Shown here: piece after piece, positions 17,919-26,696 of the stretch
Layout: each line of letters begins with the position of its first letter
How positions within the stretch are numbered: position 1 is the stretch's first letter
Program-made: the position numbers and the translations under genes
Source of the DNA: Pontibacter diazotrophicus
Lineage (GTDB): Bacteria; Bacteroidota; Bacteroidia; Cytophagales; Hymenobacteraceae
Assembly (NCBI RefSeq): GCF_003367245.1
Contig: NZ_QRGR01000007.1
Span: forward strand, 1 to 64,000
Direction: 5' to 3'
Length of the DNA: 64,000 nucleotides
Notes under the pieces: generated by a model
Databases searched by the model: none
The model's input: only the letters and a program-made list of their open reading frames with translations
Told to the model about the DNA's origin: nothing

Positions 17919-19271
17919 CTACAGCAGTGCTACACCTGTATAGTTGAAGGGCGATATCTGCTTCAGTTCTACTTTAATCTCATCAGTTACCTGCAGTGTT
18001 TCGATGAAATCATGGATGCGCTGTTCTGTTATCTTCTCATTTTTTCGGGTCAGTTCTTTCAAAGCCTCGTACGGCTGCGGATAGCCTTCACGGCGAAGCA
18101 CTGTCTGAATTCCCTCTGCCACAACAGCCCAGTTATCCTCCAGGTGCCTGTTTAAAGCGGCCTCGTTCAGTTCTAGCTTTCCGATACCACGCTCCAATGA
18201 TTTAAGGGCAACGATGATATGCGCCAATGGCACCCCCACATTGCGGAGAACGGTAGAGTCTGTCAGGTCGCGCTGCAGGCGGGAGATAGGCAATTTAGCG
18301 GACAGGTGCTCCAGCACAGCATTGGCAATGCCCAGGTTCCCTTCAGCATTTTCAAAATCAATCGGGTTTACTTTATGTGGCATCGCCGATGAGCCTACTT
18401 CACCTGCTTTGATTTTCTGCTTGAAGTAACCCATGGAGATGTACTGCCATATATCGCGGGAAAAGTCTGTCAGAATAGTATTCAGGCGTTTCAGGCCATC
18501 AAAATAAGCGGCCAGGTTATCGTAATGCTCAATTTGGGTGGTATACTGGCTGCGGTGCAGACCAAGGGCCTCCTGCACAAAGCGGTTACCGAACTCAGGC
18601 CAGTTAATGCCCGGGTAAGCCACGTAATGGGCGTTGAAGTTACCTGTGGCACCCCCAAACTTAGCTGAAAAGGGCACCTGGCGCAGTTGGTTTAGCTGCA
18701 CCTCCAGGCGCTCGGCAAATACCATAAACTCTTTGCCCAGGCGGGTAGGGGAAGCAGGCTGGCCGTGCGTATGCGCCAGCATCGGGATGTCCTTCCAGGC
18801 CTGTGCCAGCGATGCCAGCGTCTGCTGCAGGTTCTGGTATGCCGGTTGCAGCACCTGCTCATTGGCTTCACGCAAAGAGAGTGGAATAGCGGTGTTGTTT
18901 ACGTCCTGCGAAGTCAAACCAAAGTGGATGAACTCTTTATAGTCGCTCAGACCCAGGGCATCAAATTTATCTTTAATGAAGTACTCTACAGCCTTTACGT
19001 CGTGGTTCGTTACCTTTTCCGTTTCTTTTATAGTGAGGGCGTCTTCCTCTGAGAAGTTCTCATAAATAGCGCGCAGCTTTGGAAAGAGGCTGCTGTCTAC
19101 CTGCTGCAGCTGCGGCAGGGGCAGCTCACAAAGCGCAACAAAATACTCCACCTCTACCAGCACCCGGTAGCGGATAAGCCCAAATTCTGAGAAATAAGCG
19201 GCAAGTTCAGTAGTATGGCGGCGATAGCGGCCATCCACCGGCGAAATAGCAGTAAGTGATGTCAGGTTCAT
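17919..19271 (-). CDS. purB: Adenylosuccinate lyase
   Basis: About 450 aa. The enzyme performs two purine steps: SAICAR to AICAR plus fumarate, and adenylosuccinate to AMP plus fumarate. The fumarase/aspartase superfamily signature is present as GSSAMPHKVNPIDFENAEGN, with the N-terminal SPVDGRY and the TSQDVNNTA segment. The ATG at 19271 (MNLTSLTAISPVDGRY) is preferred: the longer frame starting at 19313 would run through an excellent promoter at 19292-19324. The gene is monocistronic, with a strong terminator after it. Confidence 0.97.
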   Translation of the reverse strand: MNLTSLTAISPVDGRYRRHTTELAAYFSEFGLIRYRVLVEVEYFVALCELPLPQLQQVDSSLFPKLRAIYENFSEEDALTIKETEKVTNHDVKAVEYFIKDKFDALGLSDYKEFIHFGLTSQDVNNTAIPLSLREANEQVLQPAYQNLQQTLASLAQAWKDIPMLAHTHGQPASPTRLGKEFMVFAERLEVQLNQLRQVPFSAKFGGATGNFNAHYVAYPGINWPEFGNRFVQEALGLHRSQYTTQIEHYDNLAAYFDGLKRLNTILTDFSRDIWQYISMGYFKQKIKAGEVGSSAMPHKVNPIDFENAEGNLGIANAVLEHLSAKLPISRLQRDLTDSTVLRNVGVPLAHIIVALKSLERGIGKLELNEAALNRHLEDNWAVVAEGIQTVLRREGYPQPYEALKELTRKNEKITEQRIHDFIETLQVTDEIKVELKQISPFNYTGVALL

Positions 19272-19291
19272 ACTGTAGATAATTCTTTGTT

Positions 19292-19324
19292 CAAAGATAC
19301 ATAGCTTTGCCACAGGAAGCCAAA
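19292..19324 (-). promoter_or_regulatory. Bacteroidota-type promoter of purB
   Basis: On the - strand, TTTG (19324-19321) is followed after 21 bases by TATCTTTG (19299-19292). This is a full match to the Bacteroidota sigma consensus TTTG-N19-21-TAnnTTTG. The expected start of transcription is about 14 bases before the purB ATG at 19271. Confidence 0.75.
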
Positions 19325-19518
19325 GGCCTGCCAGCTGATTTAACGCTTAAGATACTTTTTTAAGGAATTAGATGCGCTAAGAGATTGTTAGCTATCTAGT
19401 TAAATAAATAGTAATTGTGCAGCTTTGGCACTATGCTTGTATAAAGGGCTTATAACATATATCTTAAGCTACATACACCCGTAATAGAGGAGGTTGTTGT
19501 ATTATTGTAGCGCTGTAT

Positions 19519-21576
19519 GTGTTCATTAGGGCAGCATGCATTGTAGATACAAAACATAATTTTAATTCGCATCAGAACATTTTGGACCATCGATTAAGAA
19601 ACAGACTTATAGCTGTGTTTGGAGGTATCATTGCCTTCTTCCTGCTACTCATCGTACTTCTTTTTGTCTTTAGAGGTAGAGTGTTAGACTATACCATCGA
19701 CCGCGTTGTTACAAGGGTGGAAAATAAATACCCTGCTGATTTCAATATAGGCAGTGCTGAGTTTACAGATTGGACCTCTGTGGTGCTGACAGATATTTCT
19801 TTTGTGCCGCATGGCCTCGATACGCTCTTTACAACTGATAGCGTAAATGCCACTGTCTCCTTCCGCTCTATTTTCGCCGGACGGGTTGTATTTAAGCGCC
19901 TGGAGGTGGCTAACAGTTATCTGACAGCTGTTAAAAGCGGAGACAAAACCAACTTTGGCTTTCTGTTCAAGAAAGAAGAAACGCAAGAGCCTGTGGATAC
20001 AACTGGGGAGGGCCGCAACTATGGCGAATTGCTGAACCGCGTGATTGAAACGGCTTTCGAGAATGTGCCGGACCAGGTGGATTTCAGAAATCTGAATGCA
20101 TCGTACGTTTCTACGAACCGCACCATCGACGTAAAGATGCCGTATCTGCGCATGGACGACGGTGAAATAGACTCCCAGGTGTCTGTCCGCACGGATTCAC
20201 TGGTAAACAATATGCGCGTGCACGGCACCATCGACCCTCGCGCTTATCGGATTGCAGGTAGTTTGTATGGCTTTGACAACAGAGGAATTCGGCTGCCTTA
20301 TGTAAAAAATAAGTTCGATGCGGAGGTGGCCTTCGATACGGCACATTTTAGCCTCGATAGCAAAGAGTTCAGAAACGAGAGGCTGACGATGCGTGGAAGT
20401 GCCATGGTGAATGACTTGATCCTGAACCACGAAAAGCTGGCAGGCGAAGATGATATACATGTGGAAGAAAGCGCAGTGGACTATGTGGTTACACTGGGGC
20501 CGAACCTGTACGTGATAGACAGCCTGACAGAAGTGCGTGTAAACAAGGCTAAGGCTAACATTTATGCCTCCTATCAGAATGAAGACTCCAAGGTTATTGA
20601 CCTAATGGTGAAGACAGAGCAGATTCCTGCCAATGATTTCTTCCAGTCTCTGCCGACGGGTTTGTTTGAGAACCTGGAGGGTATAAAGGCACAGGGCCAG
20701 CTGCAGTATGACATGAAGTTCCACGTGAACATGGATAGCCTGAAGCAGGTAGCCTTTGATTCTGATCTGGATGCCTCAGAAGACTTTAAAATATTAGAAT
20801 GGGGTAACACCAACATTGAGAAGATAAACGGTACGTTCATGCACACGGTGTACGAATACGGCAAACCGGTTCGCACCTTTCCGGTAGGTCCTTCCAACCC
20901 CTTTTATAGCCCCATCAACCAGATATCACCGCACTTGCGCAATGCCATTCTTTCTGCTGAAGATGCCGGGTTTTACAGCCACAACGGCTTTCATGAAGAA
21001 GCGTTCAGGCAAGCGATTGCAGAAAACCTGGAGGAAGGGGAGTTTGCCCGCGGAGGCAGCACCATCTCCATGCAGCTGGTGAAGAATGTATTCCTGTCGC
21101 GTAAAAAGACGGTGGCCAGAAAGGTAGAGGAGGCTATTATTGTATGGTTGATCGAAAATCAGGACCTTGTCTCGAAGCACCGCATGTTCGAAGTATACCT
21201 CAACATCATTGAGTGGGGGCCGGATGTGTACGGAGCCAAGGATGCGTCTAGGTTCTACTTCGGAAAGCAACCGTCAGAACTGAACGTGGCAGAAGCCATC
21301 TTCCTGACAAGCATTATTCCAAGCCCGAAACGGTTCCGCGCCTCCTTCGACAGCTACGGCAACCTCCGAAGCCATAAGCACGGCTATTACAGGCTGATTG
21401 GCGGACACATGCGCCGCCGTGGCCTCATTACGCAGGAAGAGTATGAAAACCTGTACCCGAACGTGCGCCTCTATGGCCGCGCCCGCGATTTGATTGTAAC
21501 AGCCCAGGATACGTCTGTTGTGGAGGAAGACACCACACAGTATGAACTGGAAACAATAGACCTGCTGGATTTCTAA
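19519..21576 (+). CDS. GT51 peptidoglycan transglycosylase with long N-terminal domain
   Basis: A 685-aa inner-membrane protein. One membrane helix (about 31-52) is followed by roughly 400 residues of beta-rich sequence resembling AsmA/DUF748-type domains. A GT51 domain occupies about 475-640, with the catalytic SAEDAGFYSHNGF, RGGSTISMQLVKNVFL, KVEEAIIVWLIE and EVYLNIIEWGPDVYGA motifs. There is no transpeptidase domain, so it should polymerise lipid II but not cross-link. The start is uncertain: GTG 19519 or TTG 19582; there is no in-frame ATG before the membrane helix. A strong terminator follows. Confidence 0.88.
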   Translation: MFIRAACIVDTKHNFNSHQNILDHRLRNRLIAVFGGIIAFFLLLIVLLFVFRGRVLDYTIDRVVTRVENKYPADFNIGSAEFTDWTSVVLTDISFVPHGLDTLFTTDSVNATVSFRSIFAGRVVFKRLEVANSYLTAVKSGDKTNFGFLFKKEETQEPVDTTGEGRNYGELLNRVIETAFENVPDQVDFRNLNASYVSTNRTIDVKMPYLRMDDGEIDSQVSVRTDSLVNNMRVHGTIDPRAYRIAGSLYGFDNRGIRLPYVKNKFDAEVAFDTAHFSLDSKEFRNERLTMRGSAMVNDLILNHEKLAGEDDIHVEESAVDYVVTLGPNLYVIDSLTEVRVNKAKANIYASYQNEDSKVIDLMVKTEQIPANDFFQSLPTGLFENLEGIKAQGQLQYDMKFHVNMDSLKQVAFDSDLDASEDFKILEWGNTNIEKINGTFMHTVYEYGKPVRTFPVGPSNPFYSPINQISPHLRNAILSAEDAGFYSHNGFHEEAFRQAIAENLEEGEFARGGSTISMQLVKNVFLSRKKTVARKVEEAIIVWLIENQDLVSKHRMFEVYLNIIEWGPDVYGAKDASRFYFGKQPSELNVAEAIFLTSIIPSPKRFRASFDSYGNLRSHKHGYYRLIGGHMRRRGLITQEEYENLYPNVRLYGRARDLIVTAQDTSVVEEDTTQYELETIDLLDF

Positions 21577-21600
21577 GCTTAACTGGCAACCTATACCTAA

Positions 21601-21632
21601 CGGCCCCGCATTAAAACTGCGGGGCCGTTATT
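21601..21632 (+). terminator. Terminator of the transglycosylase gene
   Basis: CGGCCCCGCA (21601-21610) and TGCGGGGCCG (21618-21627) form a perfect 10-bp stem with a 7-base loop, then TTATT. It lies 25 bases after the stop. Confidence 0.88.
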
Positions 21633-21671
21633 CATTTAGCGTGGCAAAGGATTTAGTTTTATACTTGCTGT

Positions 21672-22721
21672 ATGAAAAAAGAGCAAAAGGTAGCAGAAGA
21701 TGCTGTAGGCCTTATTCCGAGGGTTGGCGCTCTGGCTGCCCGCGCGGGTCTGGATTGGTTTCTGCTGGCCCTGGTTGGCATGATTGTGCTGGCATACCTG
21801 TTTCCGCAGGGGGGGATAGACCGTGAGCCATTGTCCTTAGGCGACGTGGCAAACTATGGCGTGTCGGTGATTTTCCTATTCTATGGATTGCGCTTGAGCC
21901 CGGAGAAGCTGAAAGCCGGCCTGAGTAGCTGGCGGCTGCATGTGGTGGTGCAGCTCAGCACTTTTGTGTTGTTTCCGCTGCTGATTTTGCCGCTGCATAC
22001 TTTCTTTGAGGGCGGTGACAAAGAAATGCTTTGGCTGGGCACATTTTACCTGGCAGCCCTGCCATCCACGGTTTCCTCTTCCGTGGTGATGGTGTCGATA
22101 GCAGGAGGAAATATTCCGGCAGCCATTTTCAACGCCAGCATCTCCAGTCTGCTGGGTATTTTTATCACGCCCCTCTGGATGGGCCTCTTCCTGACCGCCA
22201 GCACGGAGGGCTTTGATATCTGGAGTGTGATGGGGAAGTTGATTCTGCAGGTGCTGCTGCCGGTGGTGCTGGGTATTGTGCTGCACCGCTACTGGGGCAG
22301 CTTTGCGGAGCGTAACAAAAAGAAGCTCCGTGTTTTCGACCAGATCATTATTTTGCTTATCGTATACACCTCCTTTTGCGAGTCCTTTGCCCGCAGAATG
22401 TTCAGTGGCTATAGCTTAACAGACCTGCTTTTACTTAGCACAGCCATGATAGGCCTGTTCTTCCTGGTGTACGGCATCACGAACGGCATCAGCCGCCTCC
22501 TGGGCTTTAACCGCGAGGACAGGATTACAGCTATCTTTTGCGGCTCCAAGAAATCACTTGTGCATGGTACGGTTATGTCGAAGGTGCTTTTCCCGAATGC
22601 CAACATGGTCGGAATCATCCTGCTTCCGATCATGATATACCATGCGCTGCAGCTTTTAGCAGCCAGCATTATAGCACAGGCTACTGCCCGTAAAGCCGGG
22701 CTGGAGGTGCAGGGGGAGTAG
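21672..22721 (+). CDS. Bile acid:sodium symporter-like transporter
   Basis: A 349-aa integral membrane protein with about ten hydrophobic helices. It matches the SBF-like branch of the bile acid:sodium symporter superfamily: YLAALPSTVSSSVVMVSIAGGNIPAAIFNASISSLLGIFITPL is the conserved crossover region, followed by LPVVLGIVLHRYWG and IFCGSKKSLVHGTVMSKVLF. The substrate cannot be read from sequence; an organic anion with sodium is likely. It is a single gene between two hairpin terminators. Confidence 0.88.
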   Translation: MKKEQKVAEDAVGLIPRVGALAARAGLDWFLLALVGMIVLAYLFPQGGIDREPLSLGDVANYGVSVIFLFYGLRLSPEKLKAGLSSWRLHVVVQLSTFVLFPLLILPLHTFFEGGDKEMLWLGTFYLAALPSTVSSSVVMVSIAGGNIPAAIFNASISSLLGIFITPLWMGLFLTASTEGFDIWSVMGKLILQVLLPVVLGIVLHRYWGSFAERNKKKLRVFDQIIILLIVYTSFCESFARRMFSGYSLTDLLLLSTAMIGLFFLVYGITNGISRLLGFNREDRITAIFCGSKKSLVHGTVMSKVLFPNANMVGIILLPIMIYHALQLLAASIIAQATARKAGLEVQGE

Positions 22722-22754
22722 GAGGAGCAAGCCATCTGCTTCAGGAACCATCAT

Positions 22755-22794
22755 AAAAAAGCCTGCCAGCAAATGAATGCTGGCAGGCTTTTTT
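22755..22794. terminator. Bidirectional terminator
   Basis: GCCTGCCAGCA (22761-22771) and TGCTGGCAGGC (22778-22788) make an 11-bp stem with a 6-base loop. A-run before and T-run after serve both the transporter (+) and the DUF3817 gene (-). Confidence 0.92.
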
Positions 22795-22812
22795 ATATAA
22801 ATAATGATACCC

Positions 22813-23133
22813 TTAGGCTACTTTCTTCTGGAGCAGCGCCTTTTCTTCTTCCGTATGCAGCAGTTTCTTGTCCAGTATAAACGGGCCAAACGGCAGCAAA
22901 GAAGCGATGACACCAGCTGCCACTTTCATGATAGACCAGCGGTGCACCAGCGTTACCTGTAGCAAGGCCACCATGTAAAGTATAAACAGCACACCATGCG
23001 CCCAACCTACATACTTCACGACTTCAGGTATGCCAAACATGTGTTTTAGCGGCATACCGATGCCTAAAAGGAGCAGGTAAGAAATACCTTCGTAAATGCC
23101 CACAGTCCGGAGGCGGGAAATAGGAGTTTTCAT
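22813..23133 (-). CDS. DUF3817 membrane protein
   Basis: A 106-aa protein with three hydrophobic helices and the DUF3817 pattern: LRTVGIYEGISYLLLLGIGMPLKH near the start, VGWAHGVLFILYMVALLQV in the middle, SLLPFGPFILDKKLL near the end. The family is common in Bacteroidota and Actinomycetota and has no assigned function. It is convergent with the transporter gene. Confidence 0.88.
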   Translation of the reverse strand: MKTPISRLRTVGIYEGISYLLLLGIGMPLKHMFGIPEVVKYVGWAHGVLFILYMVALLQVTLVHRWSIMKVAAGVIASLLPFGPFILDKKLLHTEEEKALLQKKVA

Positions 23134-23243
23134 GAGATAAACTTTTCTTTGTTGATGCTGCTATGCAACAGCGCAAAGGTAAAAAACGTGCCCTGCCTGC
23201 CACAACAAAAAGAGACATTATCTGCTTTTCAGAGCTTGGCTTT

Positions 23244-24365
23244 TTACTTTATCGCCTCTTTTTTAGGCGAAGTAGCAGCAGCATTTATCACTTCGTTCTG
23301 CACACCAATAGAGTGTTGATGGATAGCATCTAAGATAGCTCTGATAAAACCTTCGTCCACACCTACCTCGTTTGCCAGTCTTACTCTGTCCTCCACAAGC
23401 TCCTTCCAGCGGCCTGCCTGAAAAATATCCAGTGCGTTTGCGCGTTTGTACTCTCCAATTCTTTTAGACACGTCAGAGCGAAGGAACAACAGGTTAATAA
23501 GGTCATGGTCTAAACGGTCGATCAGGCTGCGCAGGTCCTGGAGTTGTTCCGGGCTTGCTACATGCTCGTGGTCAAGGTCTAAGGCATTCAGTAATTTGGT
23601 GAGCCCCTCCGGCGTTACCTGCTGCGATGCATCGCTCAGGGCCACATCCGGGTTAATGTGCGACTCAATCATCAAGCCATCAACGCCCAGGTGCAGCGCC
23701 TGCTGGCTCACAGTCTCTAATAAATCGCGGCGGCCTGCAATATGGCTTGGGTCGCAGAACAAAGGAATACCCGGCGCCAGGCTGCGGATTTGCTGAATGG
23801 TTTCCCATTTCGGGTGGTTGCGGTACGGTTTGTTGTTTGGTGTAGAGAAGCCCCTGTGTATCAGGCCAAGGTCCGTGATCCCGGCACGATTCAGACGCTC
23901 CAGGGCACCTAACCAAAGTTGTATATCAGGGTTCACCGGGTTTTTCACCAGTACCGGAATGTCAACACCCTGTAGGGCATCTGCCACTTCCTGCACCGAG
24001 AATGGGTTAACCGTGGTGCGTGCGCCCACCCATAGGATGTCTACGCCATACTCCAGTGCCTCTTCCACGTGCTGCGCGTTGGCTACTTCTACAGCCGTTG
24101 GCAGGCCGGTTTCCTGCTTTACAGTGCGCAGCCACTCTAATCCAACTCTACCCACACCCTCGAACAGACCTGGACGGGTGCGTGGCTTCCAGATACCTGC
24201 TCTGAAAATATGCACGCGGTGGTCGTTTATCAACCCGCGGGCTGTCTGGAGCATCTGTTCTTCACTCTCGGCGCTGCAAGGGCCACTGATGAGCGTAGGT
24301 ATTGTACTACTCTTTAATATTTTGGAATCGGTAGTAATGTTTAGGTTTGAATTATTTGAGCTCAT
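23244..24365 (-). CDS. Bifunctional DAHP synthase / type II chorismate mutase
   Basis: A 373-aa fusion. The N-terminal domain (about 22-265) is a type I-beta DAHP synthase, condensing phosphoenolpyruvate with erythrose 4-phosphate. Visible sites are GPCSAES (Cys30), WKPRTRPG, VGARTT, LVKNPVNP (Lys141), HRGFS, CDPSHIAGRR (His208) and IESHINPDVALSD (Glu234, Asp245). The C-terminal AroQ chorismate mutase domain (about 273-360) keeps Arg279, Arg296, Lys307 and Gln357. It is the last gene of the pheA-led operon and overlaps the aminotransferase gene by 14 bases. Confidence 0.93.
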   Translation of the reverse strand: MSSNNSNLNITTDSKILKSSTIPTLISGPCSAESEEQMLQTARGLINDHRVHIFRAGIWKPRTRPGLFEGVGRVGLEWLRTVKQETGLPTAVEVANAQHVEEALEYGVDILWVGARTTVNPFSVQEVADALQGVDIPVLVKNPVNPDIQLWLGALERLNRAGITDLGLIHRGFSTPNNKPYRNHPKWETIQQIRSLAPGIPLFCDPSHIAGRRDLLETVSQQALHLGVDGLMIESHINPDVALSDASQQVTPEGLTKLLNALDLDHEHVASPEQLQDLRSLIDRLDHDLINLLFLRSDVSKRIGEYKRANALDIFQAGRWKELVEDRVRLANEVGVDEGFIRAILDAIHQHSIGVQNEVINAAATSPKKEAIK

Positions 24366-25542
24366 GGCTAACTGTAAGTATAGTATGTTGTTTAATTCTT
24401 TTAATTGCTTCTTCTAATTGGCCCGCTGATACACAAAGCGATACGCGCAGATATCGTTCCCCCTGGGTGCCGAAAACTTTTCCTGGCGTGATAAAAACAC
24501 CTGGTCCGTATAGGATTTCGTCGAGGTAAGCCTCCACATCGGCTATATGGTCCGGCACGCGCGCCCACACAAACATGCCCACCGTGTGCTTCTGATACTG
24601 GCATTCCAGCGTATCTAATAACTGGTGCACGAGTACTTTACGCTTGGCATACTCTTCGTTGCGGGCTGCGTGCCACTCATTGTCATTTTGCAGCGCCTCT
24701 ATGGCCGCCTGCTGTACCGGTAAAAACATGCCCGAGTCCATGTTGCTCTTCACCGCCAGGATGGTAGAGAGGTATTCGGGGTGGCCCAGCACCATGCCTA
24801 CACGCCAGCCCGCCATGTTATGCGACTTACTCAGGGAGTTGAGTTCCAGGCAGCATTCCTTCGCGCCTTCCATACTGAGCAGGCTGAGCGGCGACTGGTT
24901 TGGCAGCACAAGGCTGTATGGGTTATCATTAATCAGCAAAACCTGGTGCTGTTTGGCAAATGCTATTAGCCGTTCAAAAAGTTCTGCTGTGGCTTCTGTG
25001 CCGGTAGGCATGTGCGGGTAATTTATCCACATCACCTTTACATTGCCTGCTTTAATTAATTGCAGCAATTCCTCCTCTTGTGGCAGCCAGCCATTTTCCT
25101 CATCCAGGGTATAGGAAACAGGCTCAGCACCAGCCAGACGGGCCGCAGCGGCATAGGCAGGATATCCGGGGTTTGGCACCAGTACTTTATCGCCGGGGTT
25201 CAGGAAAGCCATGGAAATATGGGCGATACCTTCTTTCGAACCCATCAGCGGCAGCACTTCGGCCTCTGTGAGGGCTACACTGTAGGCCTGCCCATACCAG
25301 GTGGCAATAGCCTCCCGCAACGAAACAATCCCGTTGTAGGACTGGTAACCGTGGCTTTGTGGTGCGGCTGCACTATTAGTGAGTGCTGCCACTGTAGCTG
25401 CGGAAGGCAGTTGGTCGGGGTTGCCGATGCCCAGGTTGATAATCTGCTTTCCTTTGGCGGCAAGCGCCCGCACTTCGGCCAGTTTCCTGGCGAAGTAGTA
25501 CTCCTGCACGTGCTGGAGGCGGTCTGCTTTCGGTATAATCAT
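24352..25542 (-). CDS. Class I/II PLP aminotransferase, aromatic amino-acid type
   Basis: A 396-aa fold-type I aminotransferase. The PLP lysine is in ELNSLSKSHNMAGWRVG. Other sites are NPGYPAYAAAARLAG, MWINYPHMPTGTEAT and LLINDNPYSLV (Asp that binds the pyridine nitrogen). It lies between prephenate dehydratase and DAHP synthase/chorismate mutase, so conversion of phenylpyruvate and hydroxyphenylpyruvate to Phe and Tyr is the likely role. Related LL-diaminopimelate or aspartate aminotransferases cannot be excluded by motif alone. It starts 4 bases after the pheA stop. Confidence 0.88.
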   Translation of the reverse strand: MIIPKADRLQHVQEYYFARKLAEVRALAAKGKQIINLGIGNPDQLPSAATVAALTNSAAAPQSHGYQSYNGIVSLREAIATWYGQAYSVALTEAEVLPLMGSKEGIAHISMAFLNPGDKVLVPNPGYPAYAAAARLAGAEPVSYTLDEENGWLPQEEELLQLIKAGNVKVMWINYPHMPTGTEATAELFERLIAFAKQHQVLLINDNPYSLVLPNQSPLSLLSMEGAKECCLELNSLSKSHNMAGWRVGMVLGHPEYLSTILAVKSNMDSGMFLPVQQAAIEALQNDNEWHAARNEEYAKRKVLVHQLLDTLECQYQKHTVGMFVWARVPDHIADVEAYLDEILYGPGVFITPGKVFGTQGERYLRVSLCVSAGQLEEAIKRIKQHTILTVSHELK

Positions 25543-25546
25543 GGTT

Positions 25547-26428
25547 TTAATGCTGTAGTAAGCTGTTTACCTTTTTCTTAGGGTTCGGATGCTCCGGATA
25601 CTTTGTTTTCTGATAAAGCCCCAATAATCGCTGGTATTCTACTAATGGCTTCAGCGTGTCAATTGTCTCCTTCAGATTTTCGCTCGATGTTCCCTCCAGT
25701 TCGATGACCATATAATGTGCGTGGCTGCGTGCAGTAGCCGGTAGCGTCTGTATCAGCGCTACATGAATGTCGTGCGTATGCAGCTGCGAGAAAACATCTG
25801 CCAAAGAACCTTCGTGCGATACCTGCAGGAGGAGTGTAGCTTTGTTTATATAAGTCTCTCTTTCCTGTGGCTGCTCCCTGTTCACCACCAGGAAACGGGT
25901 GAAGTTATCGCGCCGGTCTTCAATGTTCTCTGCCAGCATCTCCAGGCCGTATAGAGCGGCGGCCTGCTTGCTTGCAATGGCTGCTACGCCTTCCAGGCCT
26001 TTTTCTCTTATCTCTTTTGCGCTATCAGCTGTATCGTGGCTTTCCTGCAACTGCAGCTGTGGCTGCTGTGTCAGAAACTCCATGCACTGGTTCAGGGCCA
26101 TCGGGTGTGTCACCACTTTTATCAGGTCCTGCAGTTGCTGCCCCGGCAGCGCCATCAGGTTCTGCTCAATCGGCAGCCACAACTCACCGGTCACAAACAG
26201 GTTGAACTGGTGCAGCAGGTTGTAGTTAGGGAGAATGCTGCCCGCCAGGGTATTTTCCACGGCCATCACGGCCTGGTCGGCTTTCCTCTGCTCCAGCACC
26301 TCGCATAGCTGCCGGAACGACTGGCAAGGCACACTCGCTACTTCATGCTGCGGAAAGTACTGCTGGGCTGCCACCTCGTGGAAAGAGGCCGGGCCTCCCT
26401 GAATCGCTACTTTTAGTTTCTGTGTCAT
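25547..26428 (-). CDS. pheA: Prephenate dehydratase
   Basis: A 293-aa enzyme converting prephenate to phenylpyruvate. The catalytic domain has IQGGPASFHEVAAQQYF, AVMAVENTLAGSI, ESHDTADSAKEI and the Thr-Arg-Phe motif in DNFTRFLVV. A C-terminal ACT domain (about 195-275) includes LLLQVSHEGSLADVFSQL and HYMVIELEG, and usually binds Phe for feedback inhibition. It heads the operon pheA-aminotransferase-DAHPS/CM and is preceded by a leader peptide and attenuator that ends 3 bases before its ATG. Confidence 0.95.
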   Translation of the reverse strand: MTQKLKVAIQGGPASFHEVAAQQYFPQHEVASVPCQSFRQLCEVLEQRKADQAVMAVENTLAGSILPNYNLLHQFNLFVTGELWLPIEQNLMALPGQQLQDLIKVVTHPMALNQCMEFLTQQPQLQLQESHDTADSAKEIREKGLEGVAAIASKQAAALYGLEMLAENIEDRRDNFTRFLVVNREQPQERETYINKATLLLQVSHEGSLADVFSQLHTHDIHVALIQTLPATARSHAHYMVIELEGTSSENLKETIDTLKPLVEYQRLLGLYQKTKYPEHPNPKKKVNSLLQH

Positions 26429-26430
26429 AT

Positions 26431-26460
26431 AAAGAAAAAGCCCCGCTTTAGGCGGGGCTC
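26431..26460 (-). terminator. Attenuator terminator before pheA
   Basis: On the - strand AGCCCCGC (26459-26452) and GCGGGGCT (26446-26439) form a perfect 8-bp stem with a 5-base loop, followed by a T-rich run. The 5' arm, as GAGCCCCG (26460-26453), can instead pair with CGGGGCTC (26513-26506) inside the leader ORF, giving an 8-bp antiterminator. It sits between the leader peptide and pheA, where it would stop transcription when Phe and Tyr are plentiful. Confidence 0.88.
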
Positions 26461-26484
26461 TCTGAGTTCTATACTTTGATGCAC

Positions 26485-26565
26485 TTACGCAATAGCATAT
26501 CTCTGGAGCCCCGGCGGAGTACCAAAAAAGTAGTAGCTAAAGTAAAATGTAATGTGCTGAATCAT
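26485..26565 (-). CDS. Phe/Tyr-rich leader peptide of the pheA operon
   Basis: A 26-codon ORF. Residues 7-14 read FYFSYYFF, so seven of eight codons are Phe or Tyr (UUU and UAC); another Tyr is at residue 23. The last UUU is followed by 11 bases and then the GGGGCUC segment that forms the antiterminator. A ribosome stalled on the Phe codons would cover CUCC, which otherwise pairs with GGGG, and so leave the GGGGCUC free. The ORF begins about 15 bases after the predicted transcription start. This is the textbook layout of amino-acid attenuation as in enterobacterial pheA. Confidence 0.85.
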   Translation of the reverse strand: MIQHITFYFSYYFFGTPPGLQRYAIA

Positions 26566-26586
26566 GTCTTGTTTTAATTTCTGTGC

Positions 26587-26618
26587 TAAACTTACGCATG
26601 TAAATTTACAAAATCAAA
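26587..26618 (-). promoter_or_regulatory. Promoter of the pheA leader
   Basis: On the - strand TTTG (26618-26615) is followed after exactly 20 bases by TAAGTTTA (26594-26587), one mismatch from the Bacteroidota -7 box TAnnTTTG. The predicted transcript would start about 15 bases before the leader ATG at 26565. Confidence 0.65.
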
Positions 26619-26696
26619 ATTGGAGGGAATAATTTTCTGATAAATTCGGGAAAAGCAGTGAAACTGCTTAAAACAGATGTAAAAGAATACTCCCTT

